Origin: Algoriphagus limi
Lineage (GTDB): Bacteria; Bacteroidota; Bacteroidia; Cytophagales; Cyclobacteriaceae
DNA: 64,000 bases
Assembly (NCBI RefSeq): GCF_024919275.1
Contig: NZ_JANWGH010000002.1
Coordinates: 1-64,000 of the forward strand
Reading direction: 5' to 3'
The notes below the pieces were generated by a model, which ran no database searches, was not told the DNA's origin, and saw only the letters and a list, made by a program, of their open reading frames with translations. Below are positions 56,605 through 64,000 of the stretch, in pieces. Numbering within the stretch: the stretch's first letter is position 1; each line of letters starts with the position of its first letter. The position numbers were made by a program, and so were the translations under genes.

Positions 56605-57159
56605 TTACTTCAAGCTCGACACTCCACCCGAAACCATAAACTTCATCACGTCGGCACTTTTCACACCCTTCAAGGGTTTGATTTTCTCTTTGGGAACGAG
56701 GAATACGTTTCCAGATACATTGTAGCTGTGTGGAAAATAAACAGCTACCAATTCCGGCTCTCCGATGATAGACATATCTTCTTGAGTGATAAAACCCAAT
56801 CGTGAAAGTGATTCAGAAACCTGCACGATTACAGGGGAGCTGAATTTTTTCTTTTCCCCCACAAAAGCTGCCATCAAATCCTTGATCGAAGTATAGAGCA
56901 GATTAACCAAGGGAATTTTAAATACTGCTCGCTCAAAAAGGTCAAAAAAAGGCTTGGTGAAAAATAGGCTGGCCAGATAGCCAATAAATGTAATCAAAGC
57001 CAATACCATGGCGATACCTATTCCCGGAAAAGGGACAGGAATCAATCCATCCAAAAAAACGAAAATCGCATAGATCACATATCCTGTGACCGCAAGGGGA
57101 GTAAGAAACAATAACCCTCTAAAGAAATAGGATAGAATTCGCCTATAAGTAAATGCCAT
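56605..57159 (-). CDS. DUF502 family membrane protein
   Basis: A 184-residue inner-membrane protein. Two TM helices (about 8-35 and 45-68) include FFRGLLFLTPLAVTGYVIYAIFVFLDGLIPVPFPGIGIAMVL, the DUF502 signature. The soluble part carries FERAVFKIPLVNLLYTSIKDLMAAFVG and GFITQEDMSI, and then VFLVPKEKIKPLKGVKSADVMKFMVSGGV. It is widespread in bacteria and of unknown function. It ends 5 bp from the convergent TolB-like gene. Confidence 0.87.
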   Translation of the reverse strand: MAFTYRRILSYFFRGLLFLTPLAVTGYVIYAIFVFLDGLIPVPFPGIGIAMVLALITFIGYLASLFFTKPFFDLFERAVFKIPLVNLLYTSIKDLMAAFVGEKKKFSSPVIVQVSESLSRLGFITQEDMSIIGEPELVAVYFPHSYNVSGNVFLVPKEKIKPLKGVKSADVMKFMVSGGVSSLK

Positions 57160-57218
57160 AGCATTTTATAGGCAAAAGAAATGCCGTATCGAATTGCCTC
57201 AAAAAATTTATTAAGATC

Positions 57219-57845
57219 TTAATCCAGAAGCTTGATTTTTACACTTCGGTAATAAATCACAGACTCAGGGTCATGAGCCTGCAAGGCGATTGTACCACGA
57301 TCAAACTCCTTCATTCCGGCATTTTCAGGACGATTAGAATCCTCAGACTCATCATACTCCATCACAATCCGATCATTGATTTTAACCATAGCCTGATCTC
57401 CTTTTACAATGATGTGATAGGTGTACCACTCCCCATCTTCTACATAAACATCTCTTACATCATTGAAAGAATAAAGACTTCCGGATTTTCTCCAATCGCT
57501 ATGGCTTTGATTGACCTGGATCTCATACCCTTTATTGGGCCAGCCGCTTTCTTGATATTGGGTATGAATGAAAATTCCAGAATTTGCCTTGGGCATGGTC
57601 TTCACCTCCACTAGCAATTCGAAATCCTTAAAATCATGATTTCCAACCGGCCCTTGATAAAAAGCATGGGCTCGAGGTCCATCAACTTTGATCATCCCAT
57701 CTACGACAGAAAAGGAACTGGGATTCTCTGAAATCTCCCATCCTTCTAGATCTTTCCCATTAAAGAGTTCTATCCATTGACCAGTTTGGGATTGTGCGGA
57801 AAAGAAAATGAGGAAAAATGAAAAGAGCGACAATAGGTTTTTCAT
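57219..57845 (-). CDS. Secreted DUF1080 (3-keto-disaccharide hydrolase domain) protein
   Basis: A 208-residue exported protein, signal peptide about 1-19 (FFSAQSQ). It has a single DUF1080 domain with ELFNGKDLEGWEI, ANSGIFIHTQY, GYEIQVNQSH, YHIIVKGDQAMVKINDRI and GTIALQAHDPESVIYYRSVKIK. It is the third family member in the window and closer in size to the soluble copy at 599-1198 than to the lipoprotein. It stands after the nqr terminator and may have its own promoter in the 147-bp gap (57846-57992), where I see no confident one. Confidence 0.86.
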   Translation of the reverse strand: MKNLLSLFSFFLIFFSAQSQTGQWIELFNGKDLEGWEISENPSSFSVVDGMIKVDGPRAHAFYQGPVGNHDFKDFELLVEVKTMPKANSGIFIHTQYQESGWPNKGYEIQVNQSHSDWRKSGSLYSFNDVRDVYVEDGEWYTYHIIVKGDQAMVKINDRIVMEYDESEDSNRPENAGMKEFDRGTIALQAHDPESVIYYRSVKIKLLD

Positions 57846-57940
57846 GGCTAGGAATTTTGATTGAATATGGGAAGATAATTAGAAAAGAGGTCAATTCCTT
57901 TCTGAATAAAAAATCCAGAACTTTCACCATTGCCTAAAAC

Positions 57941-57969
57941 AAAAAAAGACCCTGAAATTTTCAGGGTCT
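57941..57969 (-). terminator. Rho-independent terminator after nqrE
   Basis: A near-perfect inverted repeat, GACCCTGAAA / TTTCAGGGTC (57948-57968), followed on the minus strand by seven T (57947-57941). It lies 24 bp after the nqrE stop and closes the nqr operon before any nqrF. Confidence 0.85.
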
Positions 57970-57992
57970 CGCAATATTGATGAAATCTAATT

Positions 57993-58604
57993 TTATAGAT
58001 CAATACCCATGAATGACATGAAGGCAATTCCCATCAATCCAGTCAAAAGCATGGTAATACCCAATCCTTTCAAACCATTAGGAACTGCAGAATACTTCAA
58101 TTTTTCACGAATTGCTGCTAAGGCTACGATGGCCAAGAAGAATCCTGTACCGGAACCGAAACCATAAACAGCAGACTCAGCCAAAGTATAATCACGCTGA
58201 GCCATGAAAAGGGATCCACCCAAGATCGCACAGTTTACAGCGATTAGAGGCAAGAAGATACCCAAAGCACCATAAAGAGCAGGAGCAAATTTTTCAACAA
58301 CCATCTCAACCAATTGTACCATGGCAGCGATGATAGCGATGAACATAATGAATCGCAAGAAAGTCAAATCAACGGTTGCCAATTCGGCATTAACCCAAGT
58401 CAACGCACCTTCTTTCAATACATATTCATTCAAAAGCCAGTTGACTGGAACAGTTACGGTCAATACGAAAATAACCGCAGCACCCAAACCAAGGGCTGTA
58501 CTTACTTTTTTGGAAACGGCTAGGAATGAACACATGCCGAGGAAGTAAGCGAAAACCATGTTGTCGATAAAGATCGACCGAATACCTAAATTGATTAAAT
58601 CCAT
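57993..58604 (-). CDS. nqrE: Na+-translocating NADH:quinone reductase subunit E
   Basis: A 203-residue, six-helix membrane subunit. Cys25 ([13 protein letters not shown]) and Cys125 (AVNCAILGG) are at the positions that with NqrD bind the intramembrane iron centre. NqrE and NqrD are inverted-topology paralogues that pass electrons from NqrF to NqrC. It is the last gene of the operon here and is followed by a terminator. Confidence 0.96.
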   Translation of the reverse strand: MDLINLGIRSIFIDNMVFAYFLGMCSFLAVSKKVSTALGLGAAVIFVLTVTVPVNWLLNEYVLKEGALTWVNAELATVDLTFLRFIMFIAIIAAMVQLVEMVVEKFAPALYGALGIFLPLIAVNCAILGGSLFMAQRDYTLAESAVYGFGSGTGFFLAIVALAAIREKLKYSAVPNGLKGLGITMLLTGLMGIAFMSFMGIDL

Positions 58605-58619
58605 TTTCTTCTACCGGTT

Positions 58620-59303
58620 TTAGTGTTCTACATAGCCAGTCTTGGTACGCTGTACCCAGATAATCAAACCTAAAATGATGAAAGCTCCTACAGGAGAAAC
58701 CATCAAGCCATTAGTAGCCAGTTTGAAATCAGGACCGAAAATACCAGAGATATATTCAAATACTGGAATTCCAAATACAGAACCAGATCCCCAAAGCTCT
58801 CGGAAGAAAGCCACGGTCAAAATGATCCAAGAATATCCAAGTGCTGAACCGAATCCATCCAATACTGAATCGTAAGGCTTGTTACCCAAAGCAAATGCTT
58901 CCAAACGACCCATTACAATACAGTTGGTAATGATCAATCCTACGAATACAGACAATTCCTTATACATGTCGTAAGCGAAGGCTCTCAATACTTCGGATAC
59001 CAGGGTTACCAAAGTCGCAACTACCGCCAATTGAACGATGATACGAACTCGAGTTGGGATGGTGTTCCGCATGATTGAAATCACCAAGTTAGACATCACG
59101 ATTACGAAAATAACCGAGATAGCCATAACCAAAGTAGGCTTCATTTGGGTAGTCACAGCCAGGGCAGAACAGATTCCCAATACCTGAATGGTGATCGGGT
59201 TGTCATCCACCAAAGGATCCGTGATGAGTTTTTTTCTACGCTTAGAGAATAAAGCTTCTGCGGGCTTTTTCTCGATCGCTTTTTCTACTGTTTCAGTACT
59301 CAT
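58620..59303 (-). CDS. nqrD: Na+-translocating NADH:quinone reductase subunit D
   Basis: A 227-residue membrane subunit with six helices. Iron-ligand cysteines are Cys45 (GICSALAVTTQMKPT) and Cys128 (ITNCIVMGRLEAFA). The N-terminal tail of about 35 residues is a little longer than usual. It is separated from nqrC by 30 bp and nqrE by 15 bp. Confidence 0.96.
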   Translation of the reverse strand: MSTETVEKAIEKKPAEALFSKRRKKLITDPLVDDNPITIQVLGICSALAVTTQMKPTLVMAISVIFVIVMSNLVISIMRNTIPTRVRIIVQLAVVATLVTLVSEVLRAFAYDMYKELSVFVGLIITNCIVMGRLEAFALGNKPYDSVLDGFGSALGYSWIILTVAFFRELWGSGSVFGIPVFEYISGIFGPDFKLATNGLMVSPVGAFIILGLIIWVQRTKTGYVEH

Positions 59304-59333
59304 ACGTATGATTGTCAGAGAGTGATTGATTGA

Positions 59334-60101
59334 TTAAAAAGCTGCTGCAACAGCCTGTGATGATTTCTTGGATTCGATAAATGCACTGTAATGACCCAAA
59401 TAAGCCTTCAACATTGCATTCACACCATTACCTGTAATAGTAGCCCCGGACATACCGTCAACCTTATGCGGATCGGAAGAGTAGTCTTTTCCTTCTCCTT
59501 TTTGCATTTCAACAGCCACCAAAGCACCAGATTCATCGAAGATTTCTTTTCCTACATATCGTTGCTGTACTCCGGCTTCGGTAATTCTCGCACCCAATCC
59601 TGGAGTTTCACCAGCGTGAGCTAAGGTTATACCACCTACAGTATTCATATCAGTATCTAAAGCAATATATCCCCAGATAGCATCCCAAAGTCCTGCTCCG
59701 TAAAGAGGCAAAATGTAGGATTCAACTGCATCTGGATTTCCTTCAGCATGATAAATGAACACAGGATACAATCTGTCTTCAGCAGGCATTTTGTAGTTCT
59801 TAGCGATATCTACATTTTCTGCGGTAACTGCAGCACCGTCTCTTTCTGTAACTTGTTGACCATTGATATCTACTACAGTAGCAGCAATGTGAGAAGTATA
59901 GAAAGCATTTACCTCTTCAGGAGACATGGCGCTGATTTCATCTCCAGAAATCACAGCTCCCAAAATCTGCTTCTTCTTATCCAAAGCTTCAGCTTCTCGC
60001 TGCAAAGGTCCCAATACCTGAGAAGTGCCTGAAAGAAGCAAGCCAAGAATAACGGTCAAAATGACCGAAAATGTGATAATATATGCGTTAGACTGTTGCA
60101 C
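59334..60101 (-). CDS. nqrC: Na+-translocating NADH:quinone reductase subunit C
   Basis: A 255-residue subunit with one N-terminal TM helix (about 7-25) and a periplasmic FMN-binding domain. Covalent FMN is attached by ApbE at Thr221 in the SGATIT motif (residues 218-223). ETPGLGARI marks the family. It overlaps the nqrB stop by 14 nt. Confidence 0.96.
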   Translation of the reverse strand: MQQSNAYIITFSVILTVILGLLLSGTSQVLGPLQREAEALDKKKQILGAVISGDEISAMSPEEVNAFYTSHIAATVVDINGQQVTERDGAAVTAENVDIAKNYKMPAEDRLYPVFIYHAEGNPDAVESYILPLYGAGLWDAIWGYIALDTDMNTVGGITLAHAGETPGLGARITEAGVQQRYVGKEIFDESGALVAVEMQKGEGKDYSSDPHKVDGMSGATITGNGVNAMLKAYLGHYSAFIESKKSSQAVAAAF

Positions 60102-61287
60102 GTTGTAACCTCCTTGTTTTGTTAGCCTTCACTACGTAATAGTCAATTAATGGGGCAAAGACGTTCATCAAAAGAACGGCTAGCATAATTCCCTCTGGAT
60201 ATGCTGGGTTAGTTACCCGAATGATAACGGTCAAAGCACCGATCAAAAATCCATAAATCCATTTACCTGTTTCGGTTTGAGCTGCAGATACCGGGTCAGT
60301 CGCCATAAAGACCACACCAAATGCCAAACCACCCATCACCCAATGGAAATGAGGAGCCATAGCCATGAATTCATTGGATGCAAATAGATTCATCACCAAG
60401 CCCATCAAATAGGCTCCACCGAATCCGGATACGATAATTTTCCAGCTTGCTACTCCTGTATAAATCAGAATTACTGCTCCAATTAAAGCCATCAAAGTAG
60501 ATGTCTCACCAATTGAACCAGGAATCCATCCCATAAACATATTCCAGAAACTGAAATCAGCTCCCAAGGAAGCATTATGAGATGCTAAGGCATCACTGAC
60601 AGGTACACCGTCGATTCCTGCATTATATGCCACTGCCAAAGCAGTAGCTCCAGAGAAACCATCAACAGGAGTTTGATCTCCCATATAGGTCCATACCTGA
60701 TCACCAGAGATTTGAGCTGGATAAGCAAAGTACAAGAATGCACGAGCTGTCATAGCCACATTCAAAATATTCATTCCTGTACCACCAAACACCTCTTTTC
60801 CTACCACTACGGCAAAAACAGTAGCCAAAGCCACTTGCCAAAGCGGGATATGCGGAGGCATCACCAGCGCAATCAACATCCCTGTAACCAAGAATCCCTC
60901 AGAAACAGGGTGATTTCTGATCACACAGAAGGTGAATTCAGTACCCAAGCCTATCGCATACGATACAATTAGAATAGGTAATACAGACCAAAGACCAAAC
61001 AAGGCCTTGTCTATCCAAGTAACTTCTTCACCGATCGCCAAGAAATGTTGATGACCAATATTGAGGATACCAAAGATCAACGCAGGAATCATGGCGATTA
61101 CCACCGTGATCATCACTCGCTTAAGGTCAGTAGCATCTTTAATTTGCGCACCTTTTGATTTGGTAGTCAAATCAGGAGCAAATGCAATGGTTCTATGTCC
61201 CTCATAAAGAGTATAAAACTTTTCCCATTTGCCACCTTTCTCAAAGTTCGGCTTTATGCTATCGAAAAGATTTTGTAATGCCTTCAT
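60088..61287 (-). CDS. nqrB: Na+-translocating NADH:quinone reductase subunit B
   Basis: A 399-residue multi-helix subunit. FMN is attached through Thr215 in GFSGATALAV (SGAT, 212-215). Riboflavin and Na+ channel regions include GTGMNILNVAMTARAFLYFAYP and FMATDPVSAAQTETGKWIYGFLIGALTVIIRVTNPAYPEG, with the conserved acidic residues of the transport path. It starts 3 bp after nqrA. Confidence 0.97.
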   Translation of the reverse strand: MKALQNLFDSIKPNFEKGGKWEKFYTLYEGHRTIAFAPDLTTKSKGAQIKDATDLKRVMITVVIAMIPALIFGILNIGHQHFLAIGEEVTWIDKALFGLWSVLPILIVSYAIGLGTEFTFCVIRNHPVSEGFLVTGMLIALVMPPHIPLWQVALATVFAVVVGKEVFGGTGMNILNVAMTARAFLYFAYPAQISGDQVWTYMGDQTPVDGFSGATALAVAYNAGIDGVPVSDALASHNASLGADFSFWNMFMGWIPGSIGETSTLMALIGAVILIYTGVASWKIIVSGFGGAYLMGLVMNLFASNEFMAMAPHFHWVMGGLAFGVVFMATDPVSAAQTETGKWIYGFLIGALTVIIRVTNPAYPEGIMLAVLLMNVFAPLIDYYVVKANKTRRLQRATV

Positions 61288-61289
61288 AT

Positions 61290-62642
61290 TTAGCTATACA
61301 TTAATAATTCAATCCCACTTCTTACCAACTGCTGCAAATCATTCTTAGAAGGATCCACAAATTCACAGAGGGCTACATCTTCTTCAATGATTTCATAAAG
61401 TCCTAGCTCTTCCATTTCGTCAAAGTCCTCTGCAATGATTGCTTTGAACAAGTAGGTAGGAAGAATATCCATTGGAAGGACTTTTTCGAACACACCGGAT
61501 ACCACGAAAGGACGCTCCTCCCCGTGTGTATTGGTGTCAACTTTGAATTCTCCCTTATTCAAGAAAGAAAGCATTCCGATTGCTTTATGGAAGCTAAGTT
61601 TTTTGGTACTTGGCATCAACCAACCCAAAAACTCTTCATAGTCTCCTTCAGGAATTACAGTGATTTGATTGTGATAGAAACCAAGGTAACCTTCCATGGA
61701 GATTTTTTCTCCTGTCAACACGTTACCAGAAATCACCCGGATATTTCCACTTTGAAGATTCCCTTTCACAAATGTAGAAACAGAAGCTCCGGAGATGGTT
61801 TTTACGTATCCTCGATTTGTCAATTCAGATCCGGTCACTGCAATGGTTTTGGAAGCATCATACTTGCCTTCCAAAATCAATTTACCCATTTGTACTACAC
61901 CAACAGGGCTTACTGTCCAAGCGATATCGCCTTTGTTGATTGGGTCCAAATGGTGGATTTGCACACCTACATTTCCAGCAGGGTGAGCTCCGGAGAATTT
62001 ATTGATTTGCACACCTTTAGCATTTGCAAATAATGAAGGAACTTGCTCAGCTCCGTTTACATTCAGGTGTACTTTTCCGCTAGTTAATTTGGTCAAGGCG
62101 TCCAAACCAGCTTGGAAATATTGCTCTTCTCCCTGAAGAACAAATCCCATATCTGGAGCGAGCGGATTGGAATCAAAGGCAGAAATGAAAATTGCCTTCG
62201 GCTCGTCCGCAGGATTCGCCACTACCCCATAGGGCCGTTGGATGATATGAGGCCAAACTCCCCCTGCAGCCAACTTTTCAACCAAAGTAGATCGGTCAGT
62301 TGATTTCAGGTCGATTTTACCAAGATTCTCATAACTGATTTCTTTGTCAGCTAGAATCTTGATCTCAAGAAGTTTGCGCTTTTCTCCACGTTTGATTTCG
62401 ATGATTTCGCCGGATACTGGAGACAGGTATTGCACCTGGTCCATGGCTTTATCGAATAGGATGGGTGTACCTGCTTTGACAGTGTCCCCTTCATTGACAA
62501 GAACTTTGGGTCGTTGCATACCCACAAAGTCTGTCGGCTTAATGGCAAAGGTTTGAGCCGGCTCAAAGTCAACCATTTCTTTGGCTGCTTTTCCTGCCAG
62601 GTTGATGTCAAAGCCTTTCCTAAGCTTCACGTTTTTTGACAT
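61290..62642 (-). CDS. nqrA: Na+-translocating NADH:quinone reductase subunit A
   Basis: A 450-residue cytoplasmic subunit with KLRKGFDINLAGKA at the N terminus, the barrel-sandwich segment VLVNEGDTVKAGTPILFDK, and the C-terminal VALCEFVDPSKNDLQQLVRSGIELLM. It contributes to quinone binding. I chose ATG 62642 (MSKNVKLRKG); the reading frame extends 13 codons further, across a -7 box TAGATTTG (62686-62679), which argues that the extension is untranslated. First gene of the operon. Confidence 0.96.
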   Translation of the reverse strand: MSKNVKLRKGFDINLAGKAAKEMVDFEPAQTFAIKPTDFVGMQRPKVLVNEGDTVKAGTPILFDKAMDQVQYLSPVSGEIIEIKRGEKRKLLEIKILADKEISYENLGKIDLKSTDRSTLVEKLAAGGVWPHIIQRPYGVVANPADEPKAIFISAFDSNPLAPDMGFVLQGEEQYFQAGLDALTKLTSGKVHLNVNGAEQVPSLFANAKGVQINKFSGAHPAGNVGVQIHHLDPINKGDIAWTVSPVGVVQMGKLILEGKYDASKTIAVTGSELTNRGYVKTISGASVSTFVKGNLQSGNIRVISGNVLTGEKISMEGYLGFYHNQITVIPEGDYEEFLGWLMPSTKKLSFHKAIGMLSFLNKGEFKVDTNTHGEERPFVVSGVFEKVLPMDILPTYLFKAIIAEDFDEMEELGLYEIIEEDVALCEFVDPSKNDLQQLVRSGIELLMYS

Positions 62643-62776
62643 ATCTATTTCGTAACTATGGGCTTTTGAAAAACGCCCCAAATCTAATAAATAACCTTTT
62701 TATTTTGAGGCGATTTGAATTTTAATCTTTCAACTTTCTCGTAAGCGGTAGGATTTTAACCTGAACCCCCTCAATT

Positions 62777-63673
62777 TCAGGCAGGAAGCGTATTTGCTTC
62801 CATGGACTCTAGGTGATTTTTGACATCCTCCATCAACCACATTGGCGTGGAAGTCGCTCCGCAAATCCCCACTTTGTCTGATGGATAGAACCACTCAGGT
62901 TGTATCTCTGTTTGATTTTCAACAAAAAAACTTCTGGGATTCTCTTCCAAACACACTTGATAAAGGGCTTTTCCATTGGAACTTTTCTTTCCGGAAACGA
63001 AAATGATTACGTCATTTTCTTTGGCAAATTGCCGAAGTTGAGGCTCTCGATTAGAAACCTGACGACAAATGGAATCATTTGCATTGAAATCCACTTCAGT
63101 CAATTCCCCCTTGGATGCTTTGATGCGATCCTGGATTTTTTGGGATAATTCATAGAAGCCTTTAGTGCTCTTGGTTGTTTGGCTGAAGAGGGTTACTGGA
63201 CGATTGAAATCAATTTTTTCCAAATCAGAATCCTCCATCACCACAATAGCTTTCTCCATGGTCTGACCAGTCAATCCTATGACTTCTGCATGGCCTTTTT
63301 TGCCATAAATAACCACCTGACCATTTTCCCGCTCCATTTTATCAAAAGCAGTTTTTACACGATGCTGTAGTTTCAGCACTACAGGACAGGAAGCATCAAT
63401 CAGCTCGATATTATTTTCGATGGCAGTTCTGTAGGTTTCAGGCGGTTCGCCGTGAGCCCTGATCAAAACCTTGCAATCACTCAATTCAGAAAGTTTATCC
63501 CGGTCAATGACCACAAGACCTTTGTCAGCCAGCCGCTTGACCTCCATATCATTGTGCACGATATCGCCCAGGCAATAGAGTTTGTCTGATTGCTCCATTT
63601 CATCCTCTGCCATTTTGATGGCAAATTCAACTCCGAAGCAATAGCCTGAATTTTTATCGATGGTTACTTGCAT
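62777..63673 (-). CDS. ispH: 4-hydroxy-3-methylbut-2-enyl diphosphate reductase
   Basis: A 298-residue IspH/LytB. The three 4Fe-4S cysteines are Cys12 (NSGYCFGVEFA), Cys96 (DASCPVVLKLQ) and Cys203 (NDSICRQVSNRE). The conserved histidines are in IVHNDMEVKRL (His40), RAHGEPPE (His74) and GKKGHAEVIG (His128). It makes IPP and DMAPP in the last MEP step. The start overlaps the end of cmk by 20 nt, a neighbour pair seen in many bacteria. Confidence 0.96.
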   Translation of the reverse strand: MQVTIDKNSGYCFGVEFAIKMAEDEMEQSDKLYCLGDIVHNDMEVKRLADKGLVVIDRDKLSELSDCKVLIRAHGEPPETYRTAIENNIELIDASCPVVLKLQHRVKTAFDKMERENGQVVIYGKKGHAEVIGLTGQTMEKAIVVMEDSDLEKIDFNRPVTLFSQTTKSTKGFYELSQKIQDRIKASKGELTEVDFNANDSICRQVSNREPQLRQFAKENDVIIFVSGKKSSNGKALYQVCLEENPRSFFVENQTEIQPEWFYPSDKVGICGATSTPMWLMEDVKNHLESMEANTLPA

Positions 63674-64000
63674 AATTCTCTATTTGATTAATTCGCTGCT
63701 TTGCAAGGTCCACGATTTGTGCAACTTGCTCCGCAAAATTCAAATTACTGGTGTCTACTTCGACAGCATCCTCCACTTTCAAAAGAGGGCTTTCTTTTCG
63801 ACTACTGTCTATCCGGTCTCTTTCACCCAAATTGGCCTTAATATCTTCGAGGTCTACAATTTCGCCACGCTCGATGAGTTCCTTTTGCCTTCTGAAAGCC
63901 CGGGTATCAAGATCAGCAGTCATGAAAACCTTCAGCTCAGCATCCGGGAATACGACAGAACCGATATCTCGACCGTCCATGACGACACCTTTTTCTTTCC
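63654..64000 (-). CDS. cmk: Cytidylate kinase, C-terminal part (cut by the window edge)
   Basis: About 114 C-terminal residues of CMP kinase are present. The reading frame continues off the right edge (KEKGVV before the first Met seen). The motif DGRDIGSVVFPDAELKVFMTAD is the cmk signature, followed by RAFRRQKEL and GERDRIDSSRKESPLLK with the catalytic arginines and Ser/Asp. It phosphorylates CMP/dCMP with ATP. The N-terminal P-loop lies beyond the window. It overlaps ispH by 20 nt. Confidence 0.94.
   Translation of the reverse strand, partial: KEKGVVMDGRDIGSVVFPDAELKVFMTADLDTRAFRRQKELIERGEIVDLEDIKANLGERDRIDSSRKESPLLKVEDAVEVDTSNLNFAEQVAQIVDLAKQRINQIENYASNHR

Overview
The window looks like a chromosomal segment of a Bacteroidota bacterium, most likely Cytophagia/Cyclobacteriaceae (Algoriphagus-like). 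The reasons are promoters of the TTG-N19/20-TAnnTTTG type, near absence of Shine-Dalgarno sites, DUF1080 and DUF5723 secreted proteins, a Na+-NQR operon, a fused E1 alpha/beta ketoacid dehydrogenase and a DnaE with an N-terminal exonuclease. Placement below the phylum is inference from gene content. Almost everything is core metabolism and housekeeping; I see no phage, CRISPR, transposase or tRNA gene.

Layout. 0-0.6 kb: 5' end of a 16S rRNA gene (minus strand) with leader and promoter. 0.6-6.1 kb (minus): two overlapping DUF1080 secreted proteins, a metal/cobalamin-binding-like protein, an M42 aminopeptidase, a four-helix-bundle (S23-type) gene framed by inverted repeats, and an acyl-CoA carboxylase beta subunit. 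6.3-15.0 kb (plus): Ppx/GppA, an Ldh-type oxidoreductase, a Tat-exported Gfo/Idh/MocA protein, a GNAT acetyltransferase, fused branched-chain ketoacid dehydrogenase E1, and two envelope proteins. 15.1-23.6 kb (minus): an RND efflux operon with one adaptor and two permeases, then a beta-propeller lipoprotein. 24.0-30.2 kb (plus): sbcD-sbcC and two envelope proteins of unknown role.

30.4-41.8 kb (minus): a nine-gene branched-chain amino acid operon, ilvD-ilvB-ilvN-ilvC-leuA-leuC-leuD-cimA-like-leuB. It is preceded by a clear transcription attenuator: a 16-codon leader peptide (half Ile/Leu/Val), a 9-bp antiterminator pairing and a terminator hairpin ending 12 bp before ilvD. The operon has two alpha-isopropylmalate-synthase-like enzymes. 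The second resembles citramalate synthase, so the LeuCD/LeuB chemistry can plausibly feed isoleucine as well as leucine.

42.1-57.8 kb: ispE; a DMT permease, LptF/G-type permease and tgt (minus); then a glycosyltransferase, ECF-like sigma factor, rsmG, dnaE, trxA, mnmH (selU), selD and a TolB-like protein (plus); then DUF502 and a third DUF1080 protein (minus). 58.0-64.0 kb (minus): nqrABCDE with no nqrF, ispH, and the truncated 3' part of cmk at the window edge.

The strongest item for follow-up is the ilv/leu attenuator. Secondary items are a Tgt lacking its zinc cysteines, the inverted-repeat-bounded S23 gene, the missing nqrF, and several hairpin-forming intergenic repeats.
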